A stretch of DNA of 64,000 nt. It comes from Blepharisma stoltei. Its lineage: Eukaryota > Ciliophora > Heterotrichea > Heterotrichida > Blepharismidae. Within the stretch, counting starts at the first letter, position 1, and every line of letters begins with the position of its first letter. Shown here in pieces: positions 42,150 through 52,216 of the stretch. Position numbers and translations under genes: made by a program. The notes under the pieces were generated by a model that worked only from the letters and a program-made list of their open reading frames with translations, had not been told where the DNA came from and ran no database searches. The stretch is from assembly GCA_914767885.1 (NCBI GenBank), contig CAJZBQ010000035.1, positions 868,001 to 932,000 of the forward strand. The letters are read 5' to 3'.

Positions 42150-43641
42150 TTAGCTCGGCGAGGCATAGTTGCAAAGCTCCAACGCCTCAAGATGAATCCC
42201 TGCAGGATTGTTGTGAAGCCCAAGTTCCTTTAAAACTTCAACAGGCTCCATGACAGTTATTGGACTCTCAAACTTAATGTGGATTTTCGACCTCTGAATG
42301 TTCGTCTTTATCGAAACCTACATTTCTCTTACTTCTTCACTAGATTCTGAGGACACAGTGATCAGCGTAAAAGGCAATCTTAGCCTGTCGCTGGCGCTCT
42401 GCAAATTCTTGTTCCTCTCAATTAAATTTTTAATTGCAACATAATGTTGTAAAAGCTGTTTGAGTTTTTTTCTTTTAGAAATAAACGTTTCTGAGTTTTC
42501 AGACTTAAAGCACAGTCTGTAAGAACTTTTATTGCGGGACTCCACCATTTTGCCTCTTTTTTGTAAAATTTCAGCAGCAATCAGGACGTTAAGTGCGTCG
42601 TAAACCCTTCTCCTGACGTTTTTTTCGTCCTTAAAGTCCTCGTCCCCTTGGTTGCTTTGCAACTCCCTCAGCAACTCATCAGCGACGTCTTTATAAGTTG
42701 CGCTCCCAAACCTCTCAACAATTTCCTTTACTCTCCAGCTCAATGCTTTAAGCCCATTACGAGATCTCAAAGTAGTGCTGGGCGGAGTGCACATCAGCTC
42801 GATTTTTTTGTTTGACGATGGAGTGGTCTCGCACCACATCGTCGTTAAATTAAATTAATTGATTAAGCTGGCCATAAGTGGGCAAACCCACTAGCCTTTG
42901 CCTCATCTTGGTTCCAAAATAGCCTCCCTCCTCGCCCCAAGGACAAAAGAGGAAGAAAGGCTGCCATATTGGTTTTTTTGATCTGAGTCACCTGTCCAAG
43001 AGATTAACTCCCTTGGGCAGAGTCACTGCCTGCAGGGTGCACTGATATCCCTGCAATGAAAGCAAAACCTGCCTAGCCCCCATCTGGCAGGGACTGGAAG
43101 ACCTATGGGAGAAAATGTCCACCTACTCTATAGGGAGTGCTCCTCGTAGCCCAATTTCCGTAAACGTAACCATTTTATTTCCTAATCGTCGTTAGGCTTG
43201 ACTCTTCAAAAAATTCAGGCGATTGAGGATAAATATCAAGACCAATTCCATTTGGACTGGAAATTATTCTGTTTTTCAATAAAAATTCATATAAATTTCT
43301 TATATTTCATTTATAAATATTTAGACTATTTAGAATAAATTAATATGGTTGTCATAATATGGCTTCATCTCCCTTAGTCCATTTTGTATTTCTCAATTAG
43401 AAGAAAGGGGAGGGAGGTCAGTCAGATATTCTTTATGGATAGTGGACAGGACTTCTTCATTCGACAAAAATTTTCTTGAATGCGGAGAATAGCTCAGATT
43501 CTTGTAAATTAAAGCTAATAAGAAGTCGCCTTCTGTGAATTGTTTATATTTCTGTAAAATAGAAGCAGCTGACTCCGAACTGCGGAGCTCAGAAATCATT
43601 TCTTTTATGTATGAAGGGTATTCACTTCCGGTCTCTAACAT
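42150..43641 (-). CDS. DP-family transcription factor (E2F partner)
   Basis: The DNA-binding domain is diagnostic: GLKALSWRVKEIVERFGSAT then NVRRRVYDALNVLIAAEIL, the winged-helix RRxYD signature in its DP form (RRRVYDALNVL). A dimerisation coiled coil (LLQHYVAIKNLIERNKNLQ) and the DP-type beta region (SKIHIKFESPITVMEPVEVL) follow after a 15-nt intron at 42318-42332. The N-terminus extends to ATG 43641 through a SINE-like unit (42848-43184) and a short insert at about 43280-43337, giving an unusually long N-terminal extension. It would pair with E2F to control cell-cycle genes. The short insert is the weakest join. Confidence 0.85.
42318..42332 (-). other. 15-nt intron
   Basis: On the minus strand GTAAGAGAAATGTAG; carries an in-frame TAG. 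Splicing gives SSEEVSIKTNIQRSKIH. Confidence 0.88.
42848..43184 (-). mobile_element. SINE-like retroposon (337 bp) in DP coding sequence
   Basis: Flanked by ATCGTCGTTA (42838-42847, 43185-43194); head GGAAATAAAATGG on the minus strand. Collapse gives EESSLTTMWCETTPSS. The duplication ends in TA, so a TA cut could remove it precisely. Confidence 0.83.
43280..43337. other. candidate short IES (56 nt)
   Basis: TA 43280-43281 to TA 43336-43337. Removal links HINLL to KNRIISSPNG on the minus strand. Shorter than the other inserts, so less certain. Confidence 0.45.
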
Positions 43642-44010
43642 GGAATTAATCTCAAATTAATGATGATGGCGATTTAAGAACATGGATTGGGAATTGGAAA
43701 GATGTTTTATTTAACATTTTATGCACAGTCAAATACTTATAACTAATATTTCAAATCGAAGAAAGTAAAGCTTATAGTAAGATAGCCAAAGAATTATTGT
43801 CTTGTGCGTGAATGCTTCATTTTCGCCAAAAATGGTTTGCTTAATGATAAAATTTTCAAAAAATATTAATTCTATTCTATTATTTTTTCTCTGCAGCCCA
43901 TTTATTATGACTCTTTTCTTTAGAATCCCCACGATTAATAAAACCGAATCATTCTTAAGGTCATCCCAGAATCTTGGTTCTCAAGCAATCAAGAATTAAA
44001 TTATTCATTT
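43642..44010. other. intergenic region between divergent genes
   Basis: Upstream of both the DP gene and the cyclophilin-pyruvate kinase gene. Small frames on either strand lack any domain; I treat it as spacer with promoters. Confidence 0.45.
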
Positions 44011-47000
44011 ATGAAAATGGCTCGGATAACTGCTATAGGAAGAATTGACGATTCAAGGGCTCAACATGAAAAAAGCACAGCGTGCTTTTTTTACAGCTGC
44101 TCATCAAAATGACTGAACTTGTTTTATGCAAAAAAAATATAATATTTTTTTAAAACCATAGGGTAAAAAAGTGCATGGTTTTTCTAGCCGTCAAGCATAG
44201 GTAAAAAGCACGCTGTGCTTTTTTCATCTTCGCCCAATTCAAAGGTTTCAAAAAGTTAAAAAAATATCTGAAGACCTTCATGAGTCTGCACAAATTGAAA
44301 TAGAAATCCAAGGGCATTTCGAATCACAGCTAGATCCAGCAATAAAATCCTTGATGGAAACCCTTCAAATCCAATTCTTAAAAGATCAATCCCTTATATA
44401 CTGTAACAATAAAAACTGTCGTTGACAGAAGAAGACATACCTTATGGAGCGGTAGGACCAATCAAACGAAGCTAAAAGCAAGCCTCTACCACTTTTAAAC
44501 AGGCATTCGGATTTGGGCGTCTTGCCGAGAAGAAAGTTTTGCTTCTCTCTAGTTTTCTTATACCAACTATATGGGCTGGATAGGCTTTACCTGATACTTA
44601 GTCTTTATCTTTCGAGATTAGTCCGGGATCCGCAAGAGGTGGCTCTTACCTAGGGAGTTTATTCATAGGTAAGTGGGTCTATAGCAATTCGCTTATGCCT
44701 TATAGCGCTAAACTTTACTTAACTTAGCTTATATACTGTTTTTAATAACTATAATAATAATTTGTTATTCACCCAATAATATTTTATTTAAACAATTATT
44801 TATAGTTACTCTAGACGACCACTATTTAGGCTCTTTAGAAGAGCTCGAGTCCTGGGCTTTCACAAATTTCCATTATTTTGACCACACTCCTTTCTCTTTT
44901 TACGAAAAACAATCAAGAATCCAGAAAACGAAAACTATCATGAACTCAGAAAATATTTTTGTCGAGCTTGCTATCGCAATGGACCGTCAGCGGAAACCAG
45001 TCATAATAGAGCTTTTCCATAGGATTTGTCCAAAGTCATGCCAAGAATTTATAGAGCTCTGCTTAGAAAAAAAGAAAAATTCCAAAGGAGAAATCCTTTC
45101 ATATAAAGGAACTCCTTTCAACAGAGTTGTGCAAGGGTGTTATATTATGGGAGGCTATTTAAGCCAAGAATATGACGATAGCAATGAGCTGAATTCTGAG
45201 TGTTTCCAAATTAAGCATGACAGAGAAGGACTAGTTGGAGTTACCAGAAAAGGAAAAGGGCTATTTTATATAACTTTGAGATCTCTGCCTCATTTAGATA
45301 GGAAATATATTATTATTGGCAAAGTAGTGGAAGGGATGGAAACAGTCAGAGCTATTAATGAAGTTGAGCTTAATTACCAACACCCTATTTCTCCACCAAT
45401 TTTAGCCCAAACAACGCTGCTGCCTAAACCTTTTGATATTTTTCATGACGATCTAGATTTATTGCATTACTATGTTTCTAATATCTCACGGATATTGCCA
45501 GATTTTAATATAATAAAGAAAAAAATTGCAAGCAAGCCTATAACAGAAGAAGCAGGTACTCTTATAAGCCAAAGGTCAGTTATAGATGATATGCAAAAAC
45601 AGAAAGAAGGGTCCCGAAAAACAAAAATTGTCTGTACGCTTGGTCCAGCCTGTAGTGAAGTCCCTATAATTACAAAATTGATAGAAAATGGCATGAATGT
45701 GGCCAGGCTTAATTTGGCCCACGGGGACAAAAAATCGCACGAAGAGATTCTTCACAATCTGGATATCGCTTGTGAGCAGACCGGAGAAGAAGTTGCTGTT
45801 ATGGTCGACACAAAAGGTCCTGAAGTAAGGACAGGAATCAATAAAAAACACGCACCTATAGCCTTAGAAAGAGGGCAAGAACTAGAAATTACAACTGATC
45901 GCACAGTAAAAGGAACCAAAAATATAATTTCAATTACAAGTCCTGAGATTTTTAGCTATATTAAAATTGGCAGCACAGTCTTGATCTCTGACGGCGGTAT
46001 TATATGTGAAACTCTAGATATCCGGCCATCTCTCTTTAAAGTTAGAGTGATAAGTGCATCAGTACCTCTTTTAGAGCATCAAAATATTACTGTATTAGGC
46101 TCTCGTATAGGAATAACCAAACGTGTTGTAGAAAATGACGAGCTTTTATTAGAATTAGTATCAAGCCACAAAATAGATTTTGTAGCCATTAGCTTTACAC
46201 AAAGAAAGCAAGATGTTATCGATATGAGACAACTTTTGGGAGAAAATGGAAAATTTATCAAAATTATTGGAAAAATAGAAAATATCGAAGGGTTAGAAAA
46301 TACTGAAGAAATTGTATAGGTGAAAGGATTTTTGTATAAAATTGTTTTTTATATATAAAATTTCCTTAATTTTATGTGAAAATAAAAATAAGAATAGACT
46401 ATAAAAGAAAGTGATGGAGTTATGGTGGCAAGAGGAGACCTAGGGATGAACTTACCTAATGAAAAAGTGTTTTTAGCTCAGAAGTTTATAATTAGCATTG
46501 CAAATCAATACGCAAAACCTGTGCTGACTGCTACTCAAATGCTAGAATCAATGATCAAGAACCCGCGCCCAACAAGAGCTGAAGCAAGTGATATCGCTAA
46601 TGCAATTATTGATGGAACTGATGCCGTTATGCTTTCTTCAGAAACTTGTATTGGGCAGTTTCCTATAGAAGCTCTAACATTTATGTCAAAAATTTGTCTG
46701 GAGGCTGAAAAATACCAAGAAACTTTAAAAAAGCAGATCAAGGGCGACTTTGTAGCAGGGTCAAGAGAAGGCACATGCAAAGCTGCTGCAAATATTTCGA
46801 ACCAAAGAGGAGCTAATGTTATAGTCGTATTTAGCGATAGAGGTGGGACTGCAAGACTTGTCGAGAAATATCGGCCTAAAGCCCCAATTTTTGTGCTTTC
46901 TACTAATGAAGCTACAATCCGCCAGTTAAAATTCTATAGAAATCTTTGGGGAATTAAGATAGAGAAATATGAGCAATTAGAAGTGATGATAAATAATGCA

Positions 47001-47120
47001 TTTGAAGAGCTTAAACGGAGACTGGTAGCAAGATCTGGAGATCATGCTGTCATTGTATATGGGCATTCAGAAAATAACCCTAATAAAGCGGATGCGTTGA
47101 CTTTTAGAGGAATTCCTTAA
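44011..47120 (+). CDS. PPIL6-type cyclophilin fused to pyruvate kinase
   Basis: One frame joins two enzymes. From ATG 44011 the N-terminal part (ITAIGRIDDSRAQHLRPIQR; LGSLEELESWAFTNF) resembles the non-catalytic head of PPIL6. A cyclophilin domain follows (about residues 120-285: VIIELFHRICPKSCQEF, GTPFNRVVQGCYIMGG, LFYITLRSLPHLDRKYIIIG), divergent at the usual GSQFFIT site. Then, in the same open frame with no stop, comes a full pyruvate kinase (KTKIVCTLGPA, NGMNVARLN, DTKGPEVRTG, GVMVARGDLG, PVLTATQMLESMI, RPTRAEASDIANAI). Three inserts are removed: 44065-44227, 44397-44804 and 46315-46403. Substrate-site residues look intact, though LAHGD replaces the usual FSHG. Probably ciliary (inference from PPIL6). 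Confidence 0.88.
44065..44227. mobile_element. non-TA IES with hairpin terminal repeats (160 nt)
   Basis: Ends are inverted repeats ATGAAAAAAGCACAGCGTGC and its complement, each itself a small palindrome (GCACAGCGTGC). The direct repeat at the edges is CAT (44065-44067, 44225-44227), not TA. Removal gives DDSRAQHLRPIQRF with the frame restored (+1 shift cancelled). No nearby TA pair does this without a stop or a loss of residues. Confidence 0.72.
44397..44804. other. TA-bounded IES (about 406 bp) containing a retroposon
   Basis: TA 44397-44398 to TA 44803-44804 gives KDQSLIVTLDDHYLG; an alternative pair (44395, 44807) gives KDQSLTLDD. Either way the SINE-like unit and a following AT-rich stretch leave together. 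Confidence 0.72.
44405..44727 (+). mobile_element. SINE-like retroposon (323 bp)
   Basis: Starts AACAATAAAAACTGTCGTTG, ends ACTTAACTTAG; 12-bp duplication CTTATATACTGT at 44393-44404 and 44728-44739, which contains TATA. Same family as 6778-6997. Confidence 0.82.
46315..46403. other. TATA-bounded IES (87 nt) in the pyruvate kinase domain
   Basis: Starts with an in-frame TAG. Cutting at TATA (46315-46318, 46400-46403) gives EEIVKESDGVMVARGDLG, exactly the pyruvate kinase consensus. Confidence 0.92.
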
Positions 47121-47231
47121 TTAATTATGCTTGCCTTTATAAAGGGCATTTTAGCATTTTCAACTGACTGCATAAGAAATCTAAACACTTAATTTTTGTT
47201 ATCTATATGGCGCTATTTTTTATATTATTTT

Positions 47232-47919
47232 ATGCAAAAAGAATCAAAATTTAGCAAAACACTAGCAGGATCTGTAATTAATTTCCTCCGAAGCGCTCAG
47301 CCTGCTCCTTTTGATGCTATTCTTGCCCATCTTGAAGGTGTTTATCAGTCACTGAGAAATATTTCTGGAGCTAAGTATAAAGGGAATGACATCCCAAGAT
47401 CTTTGAGGGGTTTATCGCATTTAAAAGCATTTAAAATCAATGGAGATATGTGATCTCTTGACGTAAAAATCCAATCAGGAAGATAAAGCCAAGGAATACG
47501 AAACTATGAAATCATCACTCTTAGAAAAACGCAAAAAGAGAAGCAGGGCCAGCAATAAGCTGCCTTCAGTGCCTAGCACCACAAAAAACTCAAAATTTAT
47601 TTACATGCTTGAGCATTACTCAGTCATTCTGAAAAGGGACCCAATTTTCAGCAAGCTCTTTAAAGACTCATTTAAGGTAAATTTAAAACAGAAAGTAAAA
47701 GGAAATGAACAAATAGAAGAATGCATCCAAAAGGTAGGATCATGAGAAAGACTACTAGGAATGGTCCAAGGATATGTAATTACTGCAAATTATTGTATGC
47801 TTTATGTAGTTGAAGAGTTGAAAACCAAAATGGAAATGAATGAGCACAACCCAGAATTAGAAGAAACATACAGGTTTTTGCTAGGACATTTAAATAAAAT
47901 TGAGCAGCTGGCTGAATAA
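47232..47919 (+). CDS. unknown helical protein
   Basis: ATG 47232 (MQKESKFSKTLAGSV) to TAA 47919, with a 16-nt intron at 47463-47478 and TGA as Trp twice (GDMWSLDE, VGSWERLL). About 224 residues, mostly helix. A basic middle section (EKRKKRSRASNKLPSVPS) precedes a hydrophobic helical segment (LLGMVQGYVITANYCMLYVV). No family recognised. A second intron-like 15-mer (GTAAATTTAAAACAG, 47677-47691) is in frame and could be spliced or translated. Confidence 0.68.
47463..47478 (+). other. 16-nt intron
   Basis: GTAAAAATCCAATCAG; splicing links WSLD to EDKAKEYETMKSS and avoids a TAA. Confidence 0.87.
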
Positions 47920-48022
47920 ATAATTTTTTATCGTAAATTTCTATGAAACAGCTGTTGAAGAATTATCATTTTGAAGATGACCATAATTTCTATATAAATG
48001 TTAATTATCTGAAATAAAATTC

Positions 48023-48922
48023 ATGGACAACGAAAAGTCTAATGATGCGATCTATGCATCTATGGTTGGCACCTGCATTTTAAGTGTGATCGGATCAATT
48101 TTTGTAATTTCTGCCTACATTTTATTCAAAGAACTAAGAGCGTTTGCTTTTAAACTGGTCGCTTATTTAGCTTTTGCCGACATGTGCTCTGCTTTAGGTA
48201 TTTTCTACTTAGTTTACATGATCCCTTGAAAAGTTTCAGACCCTCTCTGCCAATTTCAAGCCTCAGTCAGTCTTTATTTTGACCTTTCCGGTGTTTTATG
48301 ATCAAATATCATCGCTCATGCACTTTATTCAGCAGTTATCAGGCACAAGCCTATAGAGCTTTACCACACAAAATACCTCATTTATGCATTCACAATTCCA
48401 ATAATCCCTGCAGTCATCCCTTTTATCTCTAACGATTATGGGAGTTCTGGAGCCTGATGCTGGATATCAGGAACATCAGTTTACCAAAATTTAGAAAAAT
48501 ATTTTTTATTTTATATTCCTATGTGATTTGTATTAATTTACAATGCTGTGGTGTACTTAAAAGTGATAAGAAAAATAAAAAATGAAGCAGATATAGGGAG
48601 TAGAGAAAACAAGCTGAAAAGGAAACTGGTGAGGAAACTGAAATTGTACCCAATTATTTTTCTTATATGTCAGGTTCCTGTTACAATCTATAGAGTATGA
48701 GGAACAATTAAAGAGCTTGACTGGACTGATTATGATCCTGATGATAGTTTTTGGATACTTTGAATTGCAGCAGTCAGTATGTGCTCAAATGGAGCACTAA
48801 ATTCAATTGCATATGGACTGACAGGAGTCGTAAAAAAGAAACTGAGAGAAGTGATATGTAGAAGGAAAAAAAATCCGCTTGAAGACTCTATGATGTATGA
48901 TATAGTGAAGGAAGAAATTTAA
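48023..48922 (+). CDS. seven-transmembrane receptor, cAMP-receptor-like
   Basis: A 299-residue 7TM protein with a very short N-terminus. TM1 is IYASMVGTCILSVIGSIFVI; the TM1-TM2 loop and TM2 read FKELRAFAFKLVAYLAFADM, a pattern of Dictyostelium cAMP-receptor/class E-type GPCRs. Conserved Cys residues are seen in loop 1 (PLCQFQAS) and loop 2 (GAWCWISG). A Lys/Arg-rich third loop (ENKLKRKLVRKLKLYP) and a basic tail follow. Six TGA codons must be read as Trp, so the gene is invisible under the standard code. It lies tail-to-tail with a paralogue at 48970. Ligand unknown. Confidence 0.85.
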
Positions 48923-48969
48923 AAAATAAATTATCCTTCAATTATATAGACTGTATTTAAAAATATAAA

Positions 48970-49902
48970 TTAATAGGGCTCCACAAGCTTTTCAGTTATT
49001 TGTTCATCTTTTACAATATAAAAGATTAACGATGTATCATGAGACGGCTTTTTTTTACCAAAAATTTTCTTTCTTAATTCATTCCTAACACTCCCAGTAA
49101 ATCCATACACTATTGAGTTTAAAAACCCATTGATACTCAGCCCGATCCCTGATATCAAAATCAATACAAAAGGGACACTTTTATCTGAAGAATTTTCAAT
49201 AGCAATTTCCCAAATCCTATAAATAGCTGGAGGGATTTGGCATAAAAACAGCACAATAGGGTACATTTTTAATTTTAATGCAAGTTTTCTTTTCATTTTT
49301 ACTTCATTTGATCCTAAATTGGTTTCTCTATTCAGTTTCTTTATCACGGAAACATAAACTGTGGAGTTATATATTAATATCAAAAATAAAGGAAAATAAT
49401 ACTGCAGATATTTCATTCAAGGTGTATATGCTTGATTTGGCTTAATTCAGCATCAGCCGTTATCTGGACCATACCAGCCTGCGATTAAAGGTATAATTAC
49501 GCCTATTCAAGGCATGCCAAAAGCGAATAAGATATAATATAGATGATATTTTTCAATAGTTCTATGTTTAACAACTGCACTATATAGAGCATGAGCAATA
49601 ACTGAAGTCAAATAAATAGTGCAATCAGTGAAATAAGAAGTGAGGGCTGCTTGAAATATACAAAGATTGCTGTTTTCACCATCGGGAGGATGGAAAGGGA
49701 CCATGAAACCTATATGATTTTTACCTAATGCTACAAAAATATCGGCAATAGCAAGATAGAGAACAAGCTTAAAAGCGAAAACTCGAAGCTTTTTAAACAT
49801 ATAATAAACGAGGCATATAAAGCAGCCTCCAAGCAAGCTTAAAATGCTTGATCCAAGCATGCTATAATAGATAATTGACAACTCTTCATATGATCTTCCC
49901 AT
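48970..49902 (-). CDS. seven-transmembrane receptor, paralogue of 48023 gene
   Basis: ATG 49902 (MGRSYEELSIIYYSMLG) gives 310 residues with the same plan: FKKLRVFAFKLVLYLAIADI after TM1, VIAHALYSAVVKHRTIEKYH in loop 2, NGWCWIKPN in the second extracellular loop, and MKRKLALKLKMYPIV leading into TM6. Three TGA codons are Trp. The convergent arrangement, with 47 bp between stops, suggests an inverted duplication. The two proteins are clearly diverged, so the event is not recent. Confidence 0.85.
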
Positions 49903-49997
49903 ATTCAATTAACTCTATATTTTTTGGCTAATTTAGTGCGCACAAATTGTGTCATATTTTATAATCTTTATAAAAATGATCTAAAGCCAGAAAATCC

Positions 49998-50344
49998 TAA
50001 ACTCCCCCCCTCCGTGAGTGAACAAAAAAATTTTGTTCGCTCACGGTGGGGTTAATTTTTTTTAAAAAAAAATTTTATATAAAAAATATCCTAATTTGCA
50101 AAAATTGGGAAGCAAATATTAATTTAATCTATAAAATTTATGTTTTTTAAAATGCATTTTGTTTAAAAATAATAGAATTAGCTCGAGATTTCATTATACC
50201 AATTATACTTATATATATCATTTTTTTTTTTTCATAAAATTTTTTTCTATTAAAAAAATTTTTGTTCACTCACGGAGGATGGGTTTTTGGGCAAAAATTA
50301 GCGATTTTTCTAATGGTTTTGTTCACTCACGGAGGAGGGGAGTA
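49998..50344. mobile_element. full-length MITE, 347 bp, reversed
   Basis: Same family as 25766-26155 in opposite orientation: the hairpin end is at the left (ACTCCCCCCCTCCGTGAGTG/GTTCGCTCACGG), and the tandem terminal motif is at the right. TA at 49998-49999 and 50343-50344. Intergenic. Confidence 0.92.
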
Positions 50345-50464
50345 AGAAATGAATATTTATAATTAATATTAAATCTTTTAAGCCTTAACTGCAGATAATT
50401 GAAGATCTCCCCAAATAAATCCATTTAAGCTATTTCCAAACAATATACAAGCTGGTGGTATAAA

Positions 50465-50788
50465 ATGGCAGAAGAAAGCAATATAATAAAAGTCAGCGTC
50501 AAGAGAGGATACGCTTCCTTCGTCTATCAAAGCAAAGAAGTCCTCAAAACCCACGAAACCGTTGCGCTCCATGGTCTTGGCGAAGCTACTGCCAATGTTG
50601 TTAGAGCTGCAGAAATGTTATGCTCTAATGGCTATACAACTCTTGAAAATTTCCAAACTTTGAGCGTCCCTGAAACAGATCGTGAAGGAATAAGCAGAAA
50701 TAGGAACAAGGCCATCATCACGCTGAGGCGTTCTTCAAACTTTGACCAAATTTGCGAAGAATTTGAAAAAACAAGAAAACCAAAATAA
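50465..50788 (+). CDS. Alba-domain nucleic-acid-binding protein
   Basis: A 107-residue protein whose whole length is one Alba fold: IKVSVKRGYASFVYQSKEVL, then VALHGLGEATANVVRAAEML with the signature LG(x)A(x)3VVRAAE, then a beta hairpin ending KAIITLRR. Eukaryotic Alba proteins are RNase P/MRP subunits (Rpp20/Rpp25) or mRNA-binding regulators. No C-terminal RGG tail is present, so it is nearer the short type. Complete, with no inserts. Confidence 0.83.
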   Translation: MAEESNIIKVSVKRGYASFVYQSKEVLKTHETVALHGLGEATANVVRAAEMLCSNGYTTLENFQTLSVPETDREGISRNRNKAIITLRRSSNFDQICEEFEKTRKPK

Positions 50789-50936
50789 ATTACTTAAAAA
50801 TTAGTGATGAATTTGTGGAAATAAATTAATTTTATAATTTTTAAAAATAAGCATTTGAATATATAACTTTTTAAGAGAAGCCTTATTGGTAAAAATAAAG
50901 AAAAATGCACTCATCTTTGTTTCTAATATAAAAATT

Positions 50937-52151
50937 ATGTACTCTTCAAAGCTAAATAGCAATCAGCAAGAAGCGTTGCTTAATTTTCAAGCAATAACTG
51001 AAAGTTATGATGCAGATGTGGCAATGGAATTATTGAATAAACATAATTTTGATGTAATATCGGCAAGTAATGAATTCATGTCAATGCCAAGAAACAATTA
51101 TAATTTTCAAGATTCTATGGTATCTGATGATATTCAGGACCCTCTTATTCAAGATTCAGCCTATTCAGAATCAAGCTGGGCTATTATAAGATACGCAAAG
51201 TGAGGACAACAAAAATTAGTCTCTGGCATAAGCTGAGTGTTTTATTTAGCTTATAATTATTTTTACCCTCCAGTGAGGACATCAGAGGATGCTTCTGCAT
51301 TTATCTCAATTCTCAGCAATTATTCTCCAAGAGTTCCCTTTACCAACCTCAAACTCCAAGAATCCCTATCTGAAGCCCAAAAATTACGCAAGCTGCTCCT
51401 CGTCTACATTAATTCTTTTACAGTCCCAAGCCAATGGGTAGCCTCTGTTCTCTGCAGTCAAGAACTTACTTCATTTCTTGAAAATAATTTTATTTCCTGA
51501 GGAGTCGACCAAACTTCTCCAGATGGTAGGGCAGCAATTTTACTGTTTCAACTGACACAATTTCCCTGCTTTGTTGTCCTAAATCCTCAAGAAATTAATA
51601 ACCTTCATATAATCAAAATCATAAAAGTCCCAATTCAGCTGAATGCACTTCTTAATGAGCTGGACCTATGCATTAATGGAGAAAATTCAATATTACTGAA
51701 TGGGGACTCAGAGCTGCAATATGAAAGAAAAATAAGAAGGCAGCAAGATTTAGAGCTAGAAGAAGCGGAAAGAATTGTGAGAGAAAGATATCTACAAGAA
51801 GAAGCTAAAAGAAAGCAAAAATTGAAAGAAGAGGAAGAAGAAGAAAAAAAGGAAAGACTGAGAAAAGAAGAAGCTAAAAGACAAAAAATCGAAAAAATTG
51901 GGCCTGAGCCTGAAAATGGAGATAATATTGCACAGATTTCATTTAGGCTGCCGAATGGACAAAAATGTGAAAGAAGATTTTACGCAACACAGACAGTGGA
52001 AATTCTTTATGATTTTGTTGAAACATTAGACCTCTCGGACTTTGAAATCGTCATAAATTTCCCACTCTTAGTCCTCAGCAATAAATCACAAACCCTAGAA
52101 AATGCTGGTCTTTTCCCCAAATCAGTCGTCCACATCCGAGAATTGAGCTAA
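50937..52151 (+). CDS. FAF2/UBXD8-like UBX protein (ERAD adaptor for p97)
   Basis: A 404-residue protein with the FAF2 order. An N-terminal UBA (NQQEALLNFQAITESYDADV, then LLNKHNFDVISASNEF) is followed by a hydrophobic stretch (WVFYLAYNYFYPP) that would hairpin into the ER or lipid-droplet membrane. Next come a UAS thioredoxin-like domain (LLLVYINSFTVPSQWVASVL), a charged coiled coil, and a C-terminal UBX domain (AQISFRLPNGQKCERRFYAT, LENAGLFPKSVVHI). Such proteins bring ubiquitinated ER proteins to p97/Cdc48. TGA is Trp at YAKWGQQ and FISWGVD. The ATG at 50937 is chosen because it starts the UBA; no insert is present. Confidence 0.86.
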
Positions 52152-52216
52152 TTTTTCTTTATTTTGCTAATTATTTTCCAATTAATTTCGAATTTTTCGA
52201 AGAGTGATTTACTCAC

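Noticed and set aside
43729..43999. Small frames on both strands between the DP and cyclophilin genes
   Set aside because: Short, unsupported and mutually overlapping; more likely promoter spacer.
46315..46403. Conventional intron in pyruvate kinase
   Set aside because: No GT...AG at the required phase; the TATA-to-TATA cut is the one that recovers the consensus, and true introns here are 15-16 nt.
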